Source: Nocardioides sp. SLBN-35 (GTDB lineage Bacteria; Actinomycetota; Actinomycetes; Propionibacteriales; Nocardioidaceae). Taken from it: 64,000 nt of DNA. A model generated the notes under the pieces. The model saw only the letters and a list, made by a program, of their open reading frames with translations, was not told the DNA's origin and did not search any database. The stretch lies in the NCBI RefSeq assembly GCF_006715725.1, contig NZ_VFNU01000001.1:2852001-2916000 (forward strand), read 5' to 3'. Numbering within the stretch: position 1 is the stretch's first letter; each line of letters begins with the position of its first letter. Below are positions 10,324 to 18,994 of the stretch, piece after piece. The position numbers and the translations under genes were made by a program.

Positions 10324-11063
10324 GTCATCTTCTCCAGGATCGCCTCGCGGTCGGGCTCGCGGAGCTCGTCGACGACCCGGCCGTCGGCGAGGAACACGAC
10401 GCGGTCGCAGTACGACGCCGCGACCGGGTCGTGGGTGACCATCACGATCGTCTGGTCGAACTCGTCGACGCTGCGGCGCAGGAAGCCGAGCACCTCCGCT
10501 CCCGAGGTGCTGTCGAGGTTGCCGGTCGGCTCGTCGGCGAACACGATCGCCGGCTTGCTGACCAGCGCCCGCGCGCAGGCGACCCGCTGCTGCTGGCCAC
10601 CGGACATCTGGGAGGGCCGGTGTCCGAGGCGGTCGCGCAGCCCGATCGTGTCGACGACCGTGTCGAACCAGTCCTGGTCCGGCTTGCGGCCGGCCAGGCT
10701 GAGGGGGAGCAGGATGTTCTCGCGCGCGGTGAGGGTGGGCACCAGGTTGAAGGCCTGGAAGACGAAGCCGACCTTCTCGCGGCGCAGCGCGGTGAGGGCC
10801 TTGTCACGCAACCGGGACAGGGTGACATCGCCGATCTGGACCTCGCCGGAGGTGGGGGTGTCGAGGGCGGCCAGGCAGTGCATCAGCGTCGACTTGCCCG
10901 AGCCGGAGGGCCCCATGATCGCGGTGAACTCATGGGCGCCGATGTCGAGGGAGACCCCGTCGAGCGCGCGCACCTCGGAGTCACCCGAGCCGTAGCGCTT
11001 GTGGAGGTCGATCGCACGAGCCGCGACCGCGGCCGGGGAGGCGAGAGGGGTGTCGGCCGTCAT
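10311..11063 (-). CDS. ABC transporter ATP-binding protein (MacB/LolD family)
   Basis: The 250-residue ATPase has Walker A GPSGSGKST, signature MSGGQQQRVACARAL and Walker B IVFADEPTGNLDS, the last being diagnostic of the LolD/MacB family that works with FtsX-type permeases. It is followed with overlap by the permease at 7765-10323. The ATG at 11063 was chosen because a GGTGG ribosome-binding sequence sits about 6 nt upstream; the much longer open frame upstream runs antisense through the QueA-like gene and is a shadow. Confidence 0.93.
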   Translation of the reverse strand: MTADTPLASPAAVAARAIDLHKRYGSGDSEVRALDGVSLDIGAHEFTAIMGPSGSGKSTLMHCLAALDTPTSGEVQIGDVTLSRLRDKALTALRREKVGFVFQAFNLVPTLTARENILLPLSLAGRKPDQDWFDTVVDTIGLRDRLGHRPSQMSGGQQQRVACARALVSKPAIVFADEPTGNLDSTSGAEVLGFLRRSVDEFDQTIVMVTHDPVAASYCDRVVFLADGRVVDELREPDREAILEKMTCFA

Positions 11064-11117
11064 GACACCACCTTGCCCGATGCAGCCGCGCGCCATCATC
11101 AGGAAACACCCCCAGAC

Positions 11118-11142
11118 GCCCCTGAGCCTGCGGATCAGGGGC
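11118..11142. terminator. Hairpin at the 3' end of the QueA-like gene
   Basis: GCCCCTGA and TCAGGGGC form a perfect 8-bp stem with a 9-nt loop. The TGA stop of the minus-strand QueA-like gene lies in the stem. On the minus strand it is followed by a G-rich then T-containing run rather than a clean U tract, so terminator efficiency is uncertain. Confidence 0.5.
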
Positions 11143-12220
11143 GGGCGGGCAGCAGCAGGCAGGAGTCGCCGAACTCGTGCCACAGGTAGCCGCCGTGGGT
11201 GGCGGCGGCGTAGGCCTGCTGGGCAAGAGCGGCCCCCGCGACGGCCTCGACCAGCAGCAGGTGGGAGGCGCCCGGGTCGTGCCAGCCGGTGACCAGGCCG
11301 TCGACGACTGCCGGCGGCCGGCCGGGCGTGACCACCCGGGTCGTCCAGCCTGCCGTCGCGGCCACGGTCGTCGGCGAGCCGGCGACCACGGCCGACTCCA
11401 GCGCCCGTGTCGCGGAGGTGCCGACGGCGACGACCCGGCGCCCGCGCGAGCGGACCAGGTTGACCAGGTCCGCCGTGGCCGCGGGTACGACGAACCGCTC
11501 GGCCTGGGGCGACTCCCCGGCCTCCTGCGAGGAGAGGCCGGTGTGCAGGGTCACCGGGGCGAGCAGGACTCCACGGGCGACCAGCCGGGTCACCAGGTCG
11601 GCGGTGAAGGGCCGCGCGGCGGAGGCCATCTCGGCGCTGCCCGGCACTCGCGCGAAGACGGTCTGGTAGTCGGAGAGCGGGTAGCGGTCGTCCAGGTAGC
11701 CATACGCGATCGCGCGCCCGTAGCGGTGGGCGGTGCGCGCCAGCGGGGCACCGGTCGGCACGGCCCGCCACAGCCGGTTGCCGACGCCGGTCGGCGAGGA
11801 CCCGGCCGGCGGATACGGCTCCTGCAGCCGGAGGACGGTCCTCCCAGCGGCGATGCTGATCGTGTCGCCCGCCTGGGCGTCGAGGATGCTGCGGTCGGCG
11901 TCGGGCGCCCGACGCACCTCCACCACCCAGGTGTCGTCGTCGAGCGGCATCGCGAGATGGACCACGACGTCCCCGTGCCGCTCGGAGCGGCCGTCCAGGG
12001 CGCCGGCGACCGTGGCCGAGTCGTTGACCACGAGCAGGTCGCCGGCGGACAGGTGGTCGCCGATGCGGTCGAAGCGCGTGTGCGTGACGCCGGTGGCGCC
12101 GTCGGCGACGAGCAGGCGGACCCCGTCACGGGCGAGGCCGCGACGCTCGGCCGGGGCGCCGGCGTACGTCGTGCGCGGAGCCTCGAACCGGACGGCAGGG
12201 CTCTCGTCGAGTAGGCGCAC
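11135..12220 (-). CDS. queA: QueA-like S-adenosylmethionine:tRNA ribosyltransferase-isomerase
   Basis: The 361-residue protein matches the QueA family, which transfers and isomerises the ribosyl moiety of SAM onto preQ1-modified tRNA to give epoxyqueuosine. The most diagnostic segment, DYQTVFARVPGSAEMASA, corresponds to the family active-site region, and LVVNDSATV matches the N-terminal LLVNDTRV-type motif. The sequence is a divergent member. No tgt, queC/D/E/F or queG is in the window, so its real substrate is uncertain. It lies 3 nt downstream of an SDR gene and is probably transcribed with it from the SoxR/MerR-like promoter near 12970-13000. Confidence 0.78.
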   Translation of the reverse strand: MRLLDESPAVRFEAPRTTYAGAPAERRGLARDGVRLLVADGATGVTHTRFDRIGDHLSAGDLLVVNDSATVAGALDGRSERHGDVVVHLAMPLDDDTWVVEVRRAPDADRSILDAQAGDTISIAAGRTVLRLQEPYPPAGSSPTGVGNRLWRAVPTGAPLARTAHRYGRAIAYGYLDDRYPLSDYQTVFARVPGSAEMASAARPFTADLVTRLVARGVLLAPVTLHTGLSSQEAGESPQAERFVVPAATADLVNLVRSRGRRVVAVGTSATRALESAVVAGSPTTVAATAGWTTRVVTPGRPPAVVDGLVTGWHDPGASHLLLVEAVAGAALAQQAYAAATHGGYLWHEFGDSCLLLPARP

Positions 12221-12223
12221 GGC

Positions 12224-12937
12224 TCAGCCCCCTGCCGCGACGGGCACCGTGATGTCGGCGGCCCGGTACCGGCCGGACGGCGGCCGCTGCTCGAGGAGCG
12301 CCAGCAGGTGGGGGACGACGGTCTCCGGCAGCGGCCGGTCGGAGATGTCCTCGCCGGGGAACCACTCCTGGTGCATCCGGGTGCGCATGTCGCCGGGATC
12401 GACCGCGTAGGCACGGATCTCCGGGTTCTCGGCGGCGAAGGTCATCGTGAGGTGGTCCAGCGCGGCCTTGGAGGCGCCGTACAGGCCCCATCCCTCGTAG
12501 TGCTCCAGCGCGGCGTCCGAGGAGATCGACAGCAACGTGCCGCGCGAGGCGGCGAGCTCGCCGACGAGGAGGCCGGTGACCACGATCGGCGCGCCGACGT
12601 TGTGCCGCCAGACGTGCTGCAGGTCCTCCGGCCCGACCTCGGCGAGCGCGCGCCGCCGGGTGGTCCCGGACGCCGGCCCGAGGACCCCGGCGTTGTGGAC
12701 CAGCAGGTCGAGCCGTCCGCGGGAGCGCACGGCCGCGACCAGCCGGTCCCGGTGTGCAGCGTCGGTCAGGTCGCCGGGGATCGCCGTGGCGCTGCCGGCC
12801 CAGGGGCGGGCCGCGGTCGCCAGCGCGTCGGCGTCGCGCCCGTCGGTGATCACGTGCCAGCCGGCTGCGACGAGACCGTCGGCCAGCGCCCGGCCGAGGC
12901 CCCGGCTGCCGCCGGTGACCAGTGCGACGTGGGTCAT
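12224..12937 (-). CDS. Short-chain dehydrogenase/reductase (SDR), first gene of a SoxR/MerR-like-promoter operon
   Basis: A 237-residue classical SDR. The cofactor motif TGGSRGLG is at residues 8-15, NAG follows the central strand (VHNAGVLG), and the active site includes [24 protein letters not shown] with the YxxxK pair. The product of the reaction is unknown. The ATG at 12937 is preferred over a longer frame because GGGAG sits a few bases upstream (minus strand) and the predicted promoter ends about 32 nt away. The next gene, queA-like, begins after 3 nt. Confidence 0.88.
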   Translation of the reverse strand: MTHVALVTGGSRGLGRALADGLVAAGWHVITDGRDADALATAARPWAGSATAIPGDLTDAAHRDRLVAAVRSRGRLDLLVHNAGVLGPASGTTRRRALAEVGPEDLQHVWRHNVGAPIVVTGLLVGELAASRGTLLSISSDAALEHYEGWGLYGASKAALDHLTMTFAAENPEIRAYAVDPGDMRTRMHQEWFPGEDISDRPLPETVVPHLLALLEQRPPSGRYRAADITVPVAAGG

Positions 12938-12969
12938 GGGAACTCCCTTGCTCGGTGGGTCGAGCCACC

Positions 12970-13000
12970 ATCGTCGAACCTGAAGTTCACTTGAGGTCAA
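12970..13000 (-). promoter_or_regulatory. SoxR/MerR-type promoter and operator for the SDR-queA operon
   Basis: On the minus strand TTGACC (12995-13000) and GACGAT (12970-12975) are separated by 19 bp, the overlong spacing typical of MerR-family promoters. The spacer region holds an 18-bp dyad at 12979-12996 reading CCTGAAGTTCACTTGAGG on the plus strand, which differs from the SoxR box CCTCAAGTTAACTTGAGG at two positions. Streptomyces SoxR is known to control oxidoreductase genes, so regulation of the SDR by a redox-sensing MerR/SoxR protein encoded elsewhere is a reasonable inference. Confidence 0.65.
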
Positions 13001-13023
13001 GGGTGATGTGCCAGAGTTGCCCC

Positions 13024-14547
13024 ATGGCGAGCTTTGTGGGGGCGATCGACCAGGGCACGACGAGCACCCGGTTCATGGTGTTCGACCACGCCGGCACCGA
13101 GGTCGCCCGCCACCAGCTCGAGCACTCCCAGATCCTGCCGCGGGCCGGCTGGGTCGAGCACAACCCGATCGAGATCTGGGAGCGGACCTCCGCGGTCGTC
13201 CAGACCGCGCTCGCGAAGGCACGGCTGGGCGCCGAGGACCTGGCCGCCGTCGGCATCACCAACCAGCGCGAGACCACGATCGTGTGGGACCGCCGCACCG
13301 GACGCCCGCTGTCCAGCGCGATCGTGTGGCAGGACACCCGCACCGACGCGATCGCCGCCGCCCTCGACCGCGACGGTCGTGGCGACGTGATCCGGCACCG
13401 CGCCGGGCTGCCCCCGGCGACGTACTTCTCCGGCGGCAAGCTGCAGTGGATCCTCGAGAACGTGCCCGGCGCGCGGGAGGCGGCGGAGCGCGGCGACGCC
13501 CTGTTCGGCACGCCGGACACCTGGGTGCTGTGGAACCTCACGGGCGGCCCCGACGGCGGCGTGCACGTCACCGACGTCACCAACGCCGGCCGCACCATGC
13601 TGATGGACCTCGAGACCCTCGACTGGGACGACGAGCTGCTCGGCTTCTTCGGGGTCCCGCGCGCGATGCTGCCCGAGATCCGGGAGTCGTCGGCGACCAC
13701 GCCGTACGGCGTCACGCGGGCCAACGGCCCCTTCGGTGGCGAGGTGCCGATCACGGGCATCCTCGGCGACCAGCAGGCGGCGACGGTCGGGCAGGTCTGC
13801 TTCGCGCCCGGCGAGGCCAAGAACACCTACGGCACGGGCAACTTCATGCTGCTCAACACCGGCACCGAGATCGTGCGGTCGAAGTCCGGACTGCTGACCA
13901 CGCCGGCCTACAAGCTCGGTTCCGAGGCCTGCGTGTACGCGCTGGAGGGCTCGATCGCCGTCACCGGGTCGGCCGTGCAGTGGCTGCGCGACCAGCTCGG
14001 CATCATCAGCGGCGCCGCCGAGTCCGAGTCGCTGGCCCGCCAGGTCGAGGACAACGGCGGGGTCTACTTCGTGCCCGCGTTCTCGGGCCTGTTCGCGCCG
14101 TACTGGCGCTCGGATGCCCGCGGCGCGATCGTCGGACTGTCGCGGTTCAACACCAACGCCCACGTCGCGCGCGCCACGCTGGAGGCGATCTGCTACCAGT
14201 CGCGCGACGTGATCGAGGCGATGTCGGCCGACTCCGGCGTCGAGCTGGAGGTGCTCAAGGTGGACGGCGGGGTCACCCTCAACAGCCTGTGCATGCAGAT
14301 CCAGGCCGACGTGCTCGGCGTACCCGTGTCCCGGCCGGTGGTACCCGAGACGACGGCCCTGGGTGCGGCGTACGCAGCCGGCCTCTCGGTCGGCTACTGG
14401 CGCGACACCGACGAGCTCCGGCAGAACTGGCGCGAGGACACCCGCTGGGAGCCCCAGTGGGACTCCGAACGCCGTGACGCCGGCTACGCGCAGTGGCAGA
14501 AGGCCGTGCAACGCACGCTCGACTGGGTGGAGGTGGCGGACCGGTGA
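13024..14547 (+). CDS. glpK: Glycerol kinase
   Basis: The 507-residue protein phosphorylates glycerol to glycerol 3-phosphate. The FGGY-family N-terminus [13 protein letters not shown] is at residues 5-17, and the conserved AWVEHNP-like segment (GWVEHNP), [10 protein letters not shown] and [16 protein letters not shown] (ATP-binding region) are all present. The length is as expected for GlpK. The ATG at 13024 places the start where family members begin; a CAGAGT box ends 6 nt upstream. The stop overlaps the GTG of glpD. No glycerol facilitator gene is seen next to it. Confidence 0.97.
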   Translation: MASFVGAIDQGTTSTRFMVFDHAGTEVARHQLEHSQILPRAGWVEHNPIEIWERTSAVVQTALAKARLGAEDLAAVGITNQRETTIVWDRRTGRPLSSAIVWQDTRTDAIAAALDRDGRGDVIRHRAGLPPATYFSGGKLQWILENVPGAREAAERGDALFGTPDTWVLWNLTGGPDGGVHVTDVTNAGRTMLMDLETLDWDDELLGFFGVPRAMLPEIRESSATTPYGVTRANGPFGGEVPITGILGDQQAATVGQVCFAPGEAKNTYGTGNFMLLNTGTEIVRSKSGLLTTPAYKLGSEACVYALEGSIAVTGSAVQWLRDQLGIISGAAESESLARQVEDNGGVYFVPAFSGLFAPYWRSDARGAIVGLSRFNTNAHVARATLEAICYQSRDVIEAMSADSGVELEVLKVDGGVTLNSLCMQIQADVLGVPVSRPVVPETTALGAAYAAGLSVGYWRDTDELRQNWREDTRWEPQWDSERRDAGYAQWQKAVQRTLDWVEVADR

Positions 14548-16301
14548 AGCCCGCGGCCCTCTCGCCCCGCGCCCGCACCGCGGCTCTGAAGCGGCTGGCG
14601 AGCCAGCAGCTCGACGTCCTGGTCATCGGCGGCGGTGTCGTCGGCTCCGGTGCGGCGCTCGACGCCGCCACCCGGGGCCTGTCCGTCGGCCTGGTCGAGG
14701 CCCGCGACTTCGCGTCCGGTACTTCGAGCCGCAGCTCGAAGCTGGTCCACGGCGGCCTGCGCTACCTGGAGATGCTCGACTTCCGCCTGGTCGCCGAGGC
14801 CCTCAAGGAGCGCGGCCTGCTGATGCAGCGCCTCGCCCCCCACCTGGTGCGCCCGGTGCCCTTCCTCTACCCGCTCACCGGGCTGGGCTGGGAGCGCTGG
14901 TACGCCGGCACCGGGGTCGCGATGTACGACGCGATGTCCAAGGCCAGCGGCTACGGCGAGGGGATGCCGGTCCACAAGCACCTCACCCGCCGCGGCGCGC
15001 GCAAGGCGTTCCCCTCGCTGCGCAAGGACGCGCTGGTGGGCGCGATCCGCTACTACGACGCGCAGGTCGACGACGCCCGGCACACGATGTTCCTGGCGCG
15101 CACGGCCGCGACGTACGGCGCCGCGGTCGCCTCCCGCACCCGTGTCATCGGGCTGGTCAAGGAGAGCGAGCGGGTCGTCGGGGCGGAGGTGGTCGACCTC
15201 GAGACCGGCCACCGCTTCGAGATCCGCGCCTCCCAGGTCATCAACGCGACCGGCGTGTGGACCGACGAGACACAGGCGATGGCGCGCGAGCGGGGACAGT
15301 TCAAGGTGCGGGCCAGCAAGGGCATCCACCTGGTCGTGCCGCGCGACCGGATCCGCGGCGAGACCGGCCTGATCCTGCGCACCGAGAAGTCCGTGCTCTT
15401 CGTGATCCCGTGGAAGCGGCACTGGATCATCGGCACCACCGACACCGACTGGGAGCTGTCCAAGGACCACCCGGCGGCCAGCAGCAGCGACATCGACTAC
15501 CTGCTCGAGCACGTCAACCGGGTGCTGGAGGTGCCACTGACCCGCGACGACGTCGAGGGCGTGTACGCCGGCCTGCGCCCGCTCCTCGCCGGCGAGTCGG
15601 AGGCGACGTCCAAGCTCTCCCGCGAGCACGCGGTCGCCCACAGCGTGCCGGGGCTGGTGGTGGTCGCGGGCGGCAAGTACACGACGTACCGGGTGATGGC
15701 CGCCGATGCGGTCGACGAGGCGGTGCACGGGCTGGAGACGGTGCTGGGCCGCAAGGCGGGGGAGTGCGTGACCGAGACGGTGCCGCTCGTCGGCGCCGAC
15801 GGCTACCAGGCGCTGTGGAACCAGCGCCGGGCGCTGGCCACCCAGTCGGGGCTGGCGATCAACCGGATCGAGCACCTGCTGGAGCGCTACGGCTCCCTGG
15901 TCCTCGAGGTCCTCGACCTGATCGCCGCCGAGCCCGACCTCGGCGAGCCGCTGCCGGGCGCCGAGGACTACCTGATGGTCGAGGCGGTGTACGCCGTCAC
16001 CCACGAGGGTGCCCGGCACCTCGACGACATCCTGACCCGGCGGCTGCGGGTGTCGTTCGAGACCTTCGACCGGGGCGCCGCGGCGGCGCCGTACGTCGCC
16101 GACCTGGTGCGGGGCCACCTGCACTGGGACTCCGACCAGCACACCCGCGAGCTGCAGCACTACCTCAAGCGGGTGGAGGCGGAGCGCGAGAGCCAGCGGC
16201 AGCCCGACGACCACACGGCCGACGCGGCGCGCAAGGGTGCGCCCGACGTCGTACCGGTGTCGCGGGTGGCCGAGTCGATCGAGACCATGGAGAGCTCCTG
16301 A
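14544..16301 (+). CDS. glpD: Aerobic glycerol-3-phosphate dehydrogenase
   Basis: A 585-residue FAD-dependent dehydrogenase that oxidises glycerol 3-phosphate to dihydroxyacetone phosphate and feeds electrons to quinone at the membrane. The N-terminal dinucleotide motif [12 protein letters not shown], the signature [18 protein letters not shown], and the later [10 protein letters not shown] and [11 protein letters not shown] segments are family hallmarks, and the C-terminal DAO_C helical domain is present. The GTG start overlaps the glpK stop by GTGA, and the stop overlaps the ATG of the next SDR by 1 nt, so this is a three-gene operon. Confidence 0.97.
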   Translation: MKPAALSPRARTAALKRLASQQLDVLVIGGGVVGSGAALDAATRGLSVGLVEARDFASGTSSRSSKLVHGGLRYLEMLDFRLVAEALKERGLLMQRLAPHLVRPVPFLYPLTGLGWERWYAGTGVAMYDAMSKASGYGEGMPVHKHLTRRGARKAFPSLRKDALVGAIRYYDAQVDDARHTMFLARTAATYGAAVASRTRVIGLVKESERVVGAEVVDLETGHRFEIRASQVINATGVWTDETQAMARERGQFKVRASKGIHLVVPRDRIRGETGLILRTEKSVLFVIPWKRHWIIGTTDTDWELSKDHPAASSSDIDYLLEHVNRVLEVPLTRDDVEGVYAGLRPLLAGESEATSKLSREHAVAHSVPGLVVVAGGKYTTYRVMAADAVDEAVHGLETVLGRKAGECVTETVPLVGADGYQALWNQRRALATQSGLAINRIEHLLERYGSLVLEVLDLIAAEPDLGEPLPGAEDYLMVEAVYAVTHEGARHLDDILTRRLRVSFETFDRGAAAAPYVADLVRGHLHWDSDQHTRELQHYLKRVEAERESQRQPDDHTADAARKGAPDVVPVSRVAESIETMESS

Positions 16302-17062
16302 TGGACCTGCAGCTGACGGACCGGGTCTACCTGGTCACCGGTGGTACCCGCGGCCTGGGCCGCGCGACGGCCGAGGCGCTGGTCGCCGACGGCGCCCGGG
16401 TGGTTGTCTCGGGGCGGCACGCCGACTCCGTGGAGGCGACCGTCGCGGCGCTGGGCGGGCCCACCTGCGCGCTCGGCGTTGTCGCCGACAACGCCGACCC
16501 GGGGACGCCCACCCGGCTGATCGCGGCCGCCCACGATGCCTGGGGCCGCATCGACGGCGTACTGATCAGCGTCGGCGGCCCGCCGGCCGGGCTGATCACC
16601 CAGATGAGCGACGAGCAGTGGACCGATGCCTTCGGGTCGGTGTTCCTCGGCGCGGTCCGCCTGGCTCGCGAGGTCGGGGCCGTGCTCGGCGAGGGCGGCT
16701 CGATCGCGTTCGTGCTGTCCAGCAGCGTGCGCCAGCCGATCCTCGACCTGGCCATCTCCAACGGGCTGCGGCCGGGGCTGGCGATGGCCGCGAAGACCCT
16801 CGCCGACGAGCTCGGCCCGCGCGGCATCCGGGTCAACGGCCTGCTGCCGGGCCGGCTCGCCACCGAGCGGGTCGCCGAGCTGGACGCCGCCAGCGGCGAC
16901 GCCGACGCCTCTCGTGAGCGCGCCTCGCAGCAGATCCCGCTGCGGCGCTACGGCCGGCCCGAGGAGTTCGGGCGGGTGGCGGCCTTCGTGCTGTCGCCGG
17001 GGGCGTCGTACGTCTCCGGGGTGATGCTGCCCGTCGACGGCGGGATGCTCCGCTCGCTCTGA
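16301..17062 (+). CDS. Atypical SDR lacking the catalytic Tyr-Lys pair
   Basis: The 253-residue protein has an SDR Rossmann start (TGGTRGLG at 13-20) and a canonical C-terminus (YVSGVMLPVDGG). The active-site region is unusual: aligned on the following TLADELG helix, the usual YxxSK is replaced by SNGLR, so both the catalytic Tyr and Lys are absent. This resembles the BKR-like SDR subgroup annotated as lacking a perfect catalytic tetrad. It is translationally coupled to glpD (TGATG), which suggests a link to glycerol metabolism, but no activity can be assigned. Its last 115 bp overlap the SURF1 gene on the other strand. Confidence 0.85.
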   Translation: MDLQLTDRVYLVTGGTRGLGRATAEALVADGARVVVSGRHADSVEATVAALGGPTCALGVVADNADPGTPTRLIAAAHDAWGRIDGVLISVGGPPAGLITQMSDEQWTDAFGSVFLGAVRLAREVGAVLGEGGSIAFVLSSSVRQPILDLAISNGLRPGLAMAAKTLADELGPRGIRVNGLLPGRLATERVAELDAASGDADASRERASQQIPLRRYGRPEEFGRVAAFVLSPGASYVSGVMLPVDGGMLRSL

Positions 17063-17862
17063 GGCTGGGGCCTGCGGGAGAACGGGCCGCCGGAGCGGCG
17101 CTTGGTGCCGACCCGCTCGCCGCGCGGCCCGAGCTTGCGCTCGTCCCAGGCGAGGTAGCCGAAGCCGCCGACGGCGAGCACGCCGAAGAACCACCACTGC
17201 AGGCCGTAGAAGAAGTGCGGTCCCTCGCCGAGGTCGGGCAGCTCGACGGCGGCCAGCTCCTTGGCGGGCTTCGGGTCCTCGGACTTGAGCGCGACGAAGC
17301 CGGTGAAGACCGTGCGGTCGATGGCCCTGCCGATCGGGCCGCTGGCGATGGCGCGGGTGGAGTGGTCGTCGACGGCGGTGCTGCCGCCGGTGCCGTCGGC
17401 GCGGACCCAGCCGGTCACGGTGACCTCGCCGGACGGGGGTGCGGGGAGCTCGGCGCCCTTGATCACGGGGTTGTCGGTGCCGAACCAGCCGCGATCGACC
17501 AGGAGCGTCGTACCGTCGGCGGTGACGAGGGGAACCACGACCTCGACCCCCGGGTAGCCGTTGCGGGTGCGGTAGCGAACCACGACGGTGTCGTCGCGCA
17601 CGTACTCCCCGGTCGCGGTGACCAGGCGCCACTCGTCCTCCTCGGCGACCTTGCGCCCGGGGGCGAGGACCTCGGCGACGTCGGCCGGGTCGCGCACCTC
17701 GTTGGCGCGCACGATCGCGTTCTGCTCCTTGCGGTCGTCGAGGCGCCCGAACTGCCACTCGCCCAGCCACCAGGTGGCCCAGCCCACCAGGATGATCGCG
17801 AGGAAGAACAGCACCCAGCGGCGACTGAGCAGGAATCGCCACGAGGACAGCCAGGAGAACAC
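16948..17862 (-). CDS. SURF1 family protein
   Basis: A 304-residue membrane protein with a first membrane segment at about residues 12-32, an extracytoplasmic domain and a second membrane segment (FGVLAVGGFGYLAW). Motifs LGEWQFGRLDDRK, LLVDRGWF and HFFYGLQWWFF are characteristic of SURF1/Shy1, which assist cytochrome c oxidase assembly. The GTG at 17862 is chosen because TACCGT (minus strand, 17869-17874) ends 6 nt upstream. The C-terminal tail after the second membrane segment is polar and low in complexity, and its final 115 bp are antisense to the 3' end of the SDR gene. Confidence 0.9.
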   Translation of the reverse strand: MFSWLSSWRFLLSRRWVLFFLAIILVGWATWWLGEWQFGRLDDRKEQNAIVRANEVRDPADVAEVLAPGRKVAEEDEWRLVTATGEYVRDDTVVVRYRTRNGYPGVEVVVPLVTADGTTLLVDRGWFGTDNPVIKGAELPAPPSGEVTVTGWVRADGTGGSTAVDDHSTRAIASGPIGRAIDRTVFTGFVALKSEDPKPAKELAAVELPDLGEGPHFFYGLQWWFFGVLAVGGFGYLAWDERKLGPRGERVGTKRRSGGPFSRRPQPQSERSIPPSTGSITPETYDAPGDSTKAATRPNSSGRP

Positions 17863-17939
17863 GGGACAACGGTAGCCATCGGGTCGGCGCGACCCGGCAC
17901 CAGCCGGGAGCCAACCGGGGCGCCGCCTAGACTGGGGGT

Positions 17940-18932
17940 GTGCAGCCACTCATCGACCAGCACGGACGGACCGCGACGGACCTGCGGGTCTCGCTCACCG
18001 ACCGCTGCAACCTGCGCTGCACCTACTGCATGCCGCCCGAGGGCCTCGACTGGATGCCGACCGACGAGCAGCTCACCGACGACGAGGTCGTCCGGCTGAT
18101 CGGCGTCGCGGTCAGGGAGCTCGGCGTCGACGAGGTCCGGTTCACCGGCGGCGAGCCGCTGGTACGCCGTGGCCTGGTCGACATCGTGCGCCAGGTGCGC
18201 GCCCTCGACGCCGGTGTCGAGATGTCGATCACCACCAACGCCCTCGGCCTCGCGAAGACGGCGCAGGCGCTGGCCGACGCCGGCCTCAACCGGGCCAACG
18301 TCAGCCTCGACACGATCCGCAGCGACACCTTCCACGAGATCACCCGGCGCGACCGGTTCGCCGACGTGGTCGAGGGCCTCGCCGCCGCCGAGGCCGCGGG
18401 CCTGGGGCCGGTGAAGGTCAACGCGGTGCTGCTGCGCGGCGTCAACGACGACCAGGCCCCCGAGCTGCTGGCCTGGTGCCTCGAGCGTGGCTACCAGCTC
18501 CGCTTCATCGAGCAGATGCCCCTCGACGCCCAGCACGGCTGGGACCGGGACTCCATGGTGACCGCCGACGAGATCCTCGCCTCGCTGTCCTCCGCGTTCC
18601 GGCTCTCGCCGGCGTCCGAGCCGCGGGGGAGCGCCCCCGCCGAGCTGTTCCTGGTCGACGACGGCCCCGCGACCGTCGGTGTCATCGCCTCGGTCACCCG
18701 CCCGTTCTGCGGCGACTGCGACCGGGTCCGGCTCACCGCCGACGGCCAGGTCCGCAACTGCCTGTTCGCCCGCTCCGAGTCCGACCTGCGCCTGGCCATG
18801 CGGGCCGGCGCGAGCGACGAGGAGCTGGCCGCGCGGTGGCGCACGGCGATGTGGGGCAAGCTCCCCGGCCACGGCATCGACGACCCGACGTTCCTCCAGC
18901 CCGACCGCCCCATGTCCGCGATCGGTGGTTGA
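17940..18932 (+). CDS. moaA: GTP 3',8-cyclase, molybdenum cofactor biosynthesis
   Basis: The 330-residue radical-SAM enzyme converts GTP to 3',8-cyclo-7,8-dihydro-GTP, the first committed step of molybdopterin synthesis. The radical-SAM cluster ligands are C23, C27 and C30 (CNLRCTYC); FTGGEPL follows, and the second, C-terminal cluster is visible as PFCGDCDR...RNCLF. It ends with the functionally important Gly-Gly of the family. TAGACT at 17928-17933 ends 6 nt before the GTG, suggesting a leaderless message. The TGA stop lies inside the first 22-bp repeat unit of the adjacent DUF559 element. No other moa gene is nearby. Confidence 0.96.
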   Translation: MQPLIDQHGRTATDLRVSLTDRCNLRCTYCMPPEGLDWMPTDEQLTDDEVVRLIGVAVRELGVDEVRFTGGEPLVRRGLVDIVRQVRALDAGVEMSITTNALGLAKTAQALADAGLNRANVSLDTIRSDTFHEITRRDRFADVVEGLAAAEAAGLGPVKVNAVLLRGVNDDQAPELLAWCLERGYQLRFIEQMPLDAQHGWDRDSMVTADEILASLSSAFRLSPASEPRGSAPAELFLVDDGPATVGVIASVTRPFCGDCDRVRLTADGQVRNCLFARSESDLRLAMRAGASDEELAARWRTAMWGKLPGHGIDDPTFLQPDRPMSAIGG

Positions 18933-18982
18933 GTTTCCCCATCCTCACCGTTGAGTTGCCACTTTCTCCTCGTTGAGTTGCC
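18928..18982 (+). repeat. Left array of three 22-bp repeats
   Basis: Cores GTTGAGTTTCC (18928-18938), GTTGAGTTGCC (18950-18960) and GTTGAGTTGCC (18972-18982) occur at exactly 22-bp intervals. The first linker is CCATCCTCACC. The outermost core overlaps the 3' end of moaA and contains its TGA stop (18930-18932). Confidence 0.85.
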
Positions 18983-18994
18983 CCTCCGGTCGAG

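Noticed and set aside
8332..10995. 887-codon plus-strand open frame antisense to the ABC permease and ATPase genes
   Set aside because: It is Arg/Gly/Ala-rich shadow translation of GC-rich DNA, with no domain and a well-supported exporter on the opposite strand.
18928..18982. CRISPR array
   Set aside because: Units are 22 bp with an 11-bp core and the linkers between cores are similar to each other rather than unique spacers; there are no cas genes.
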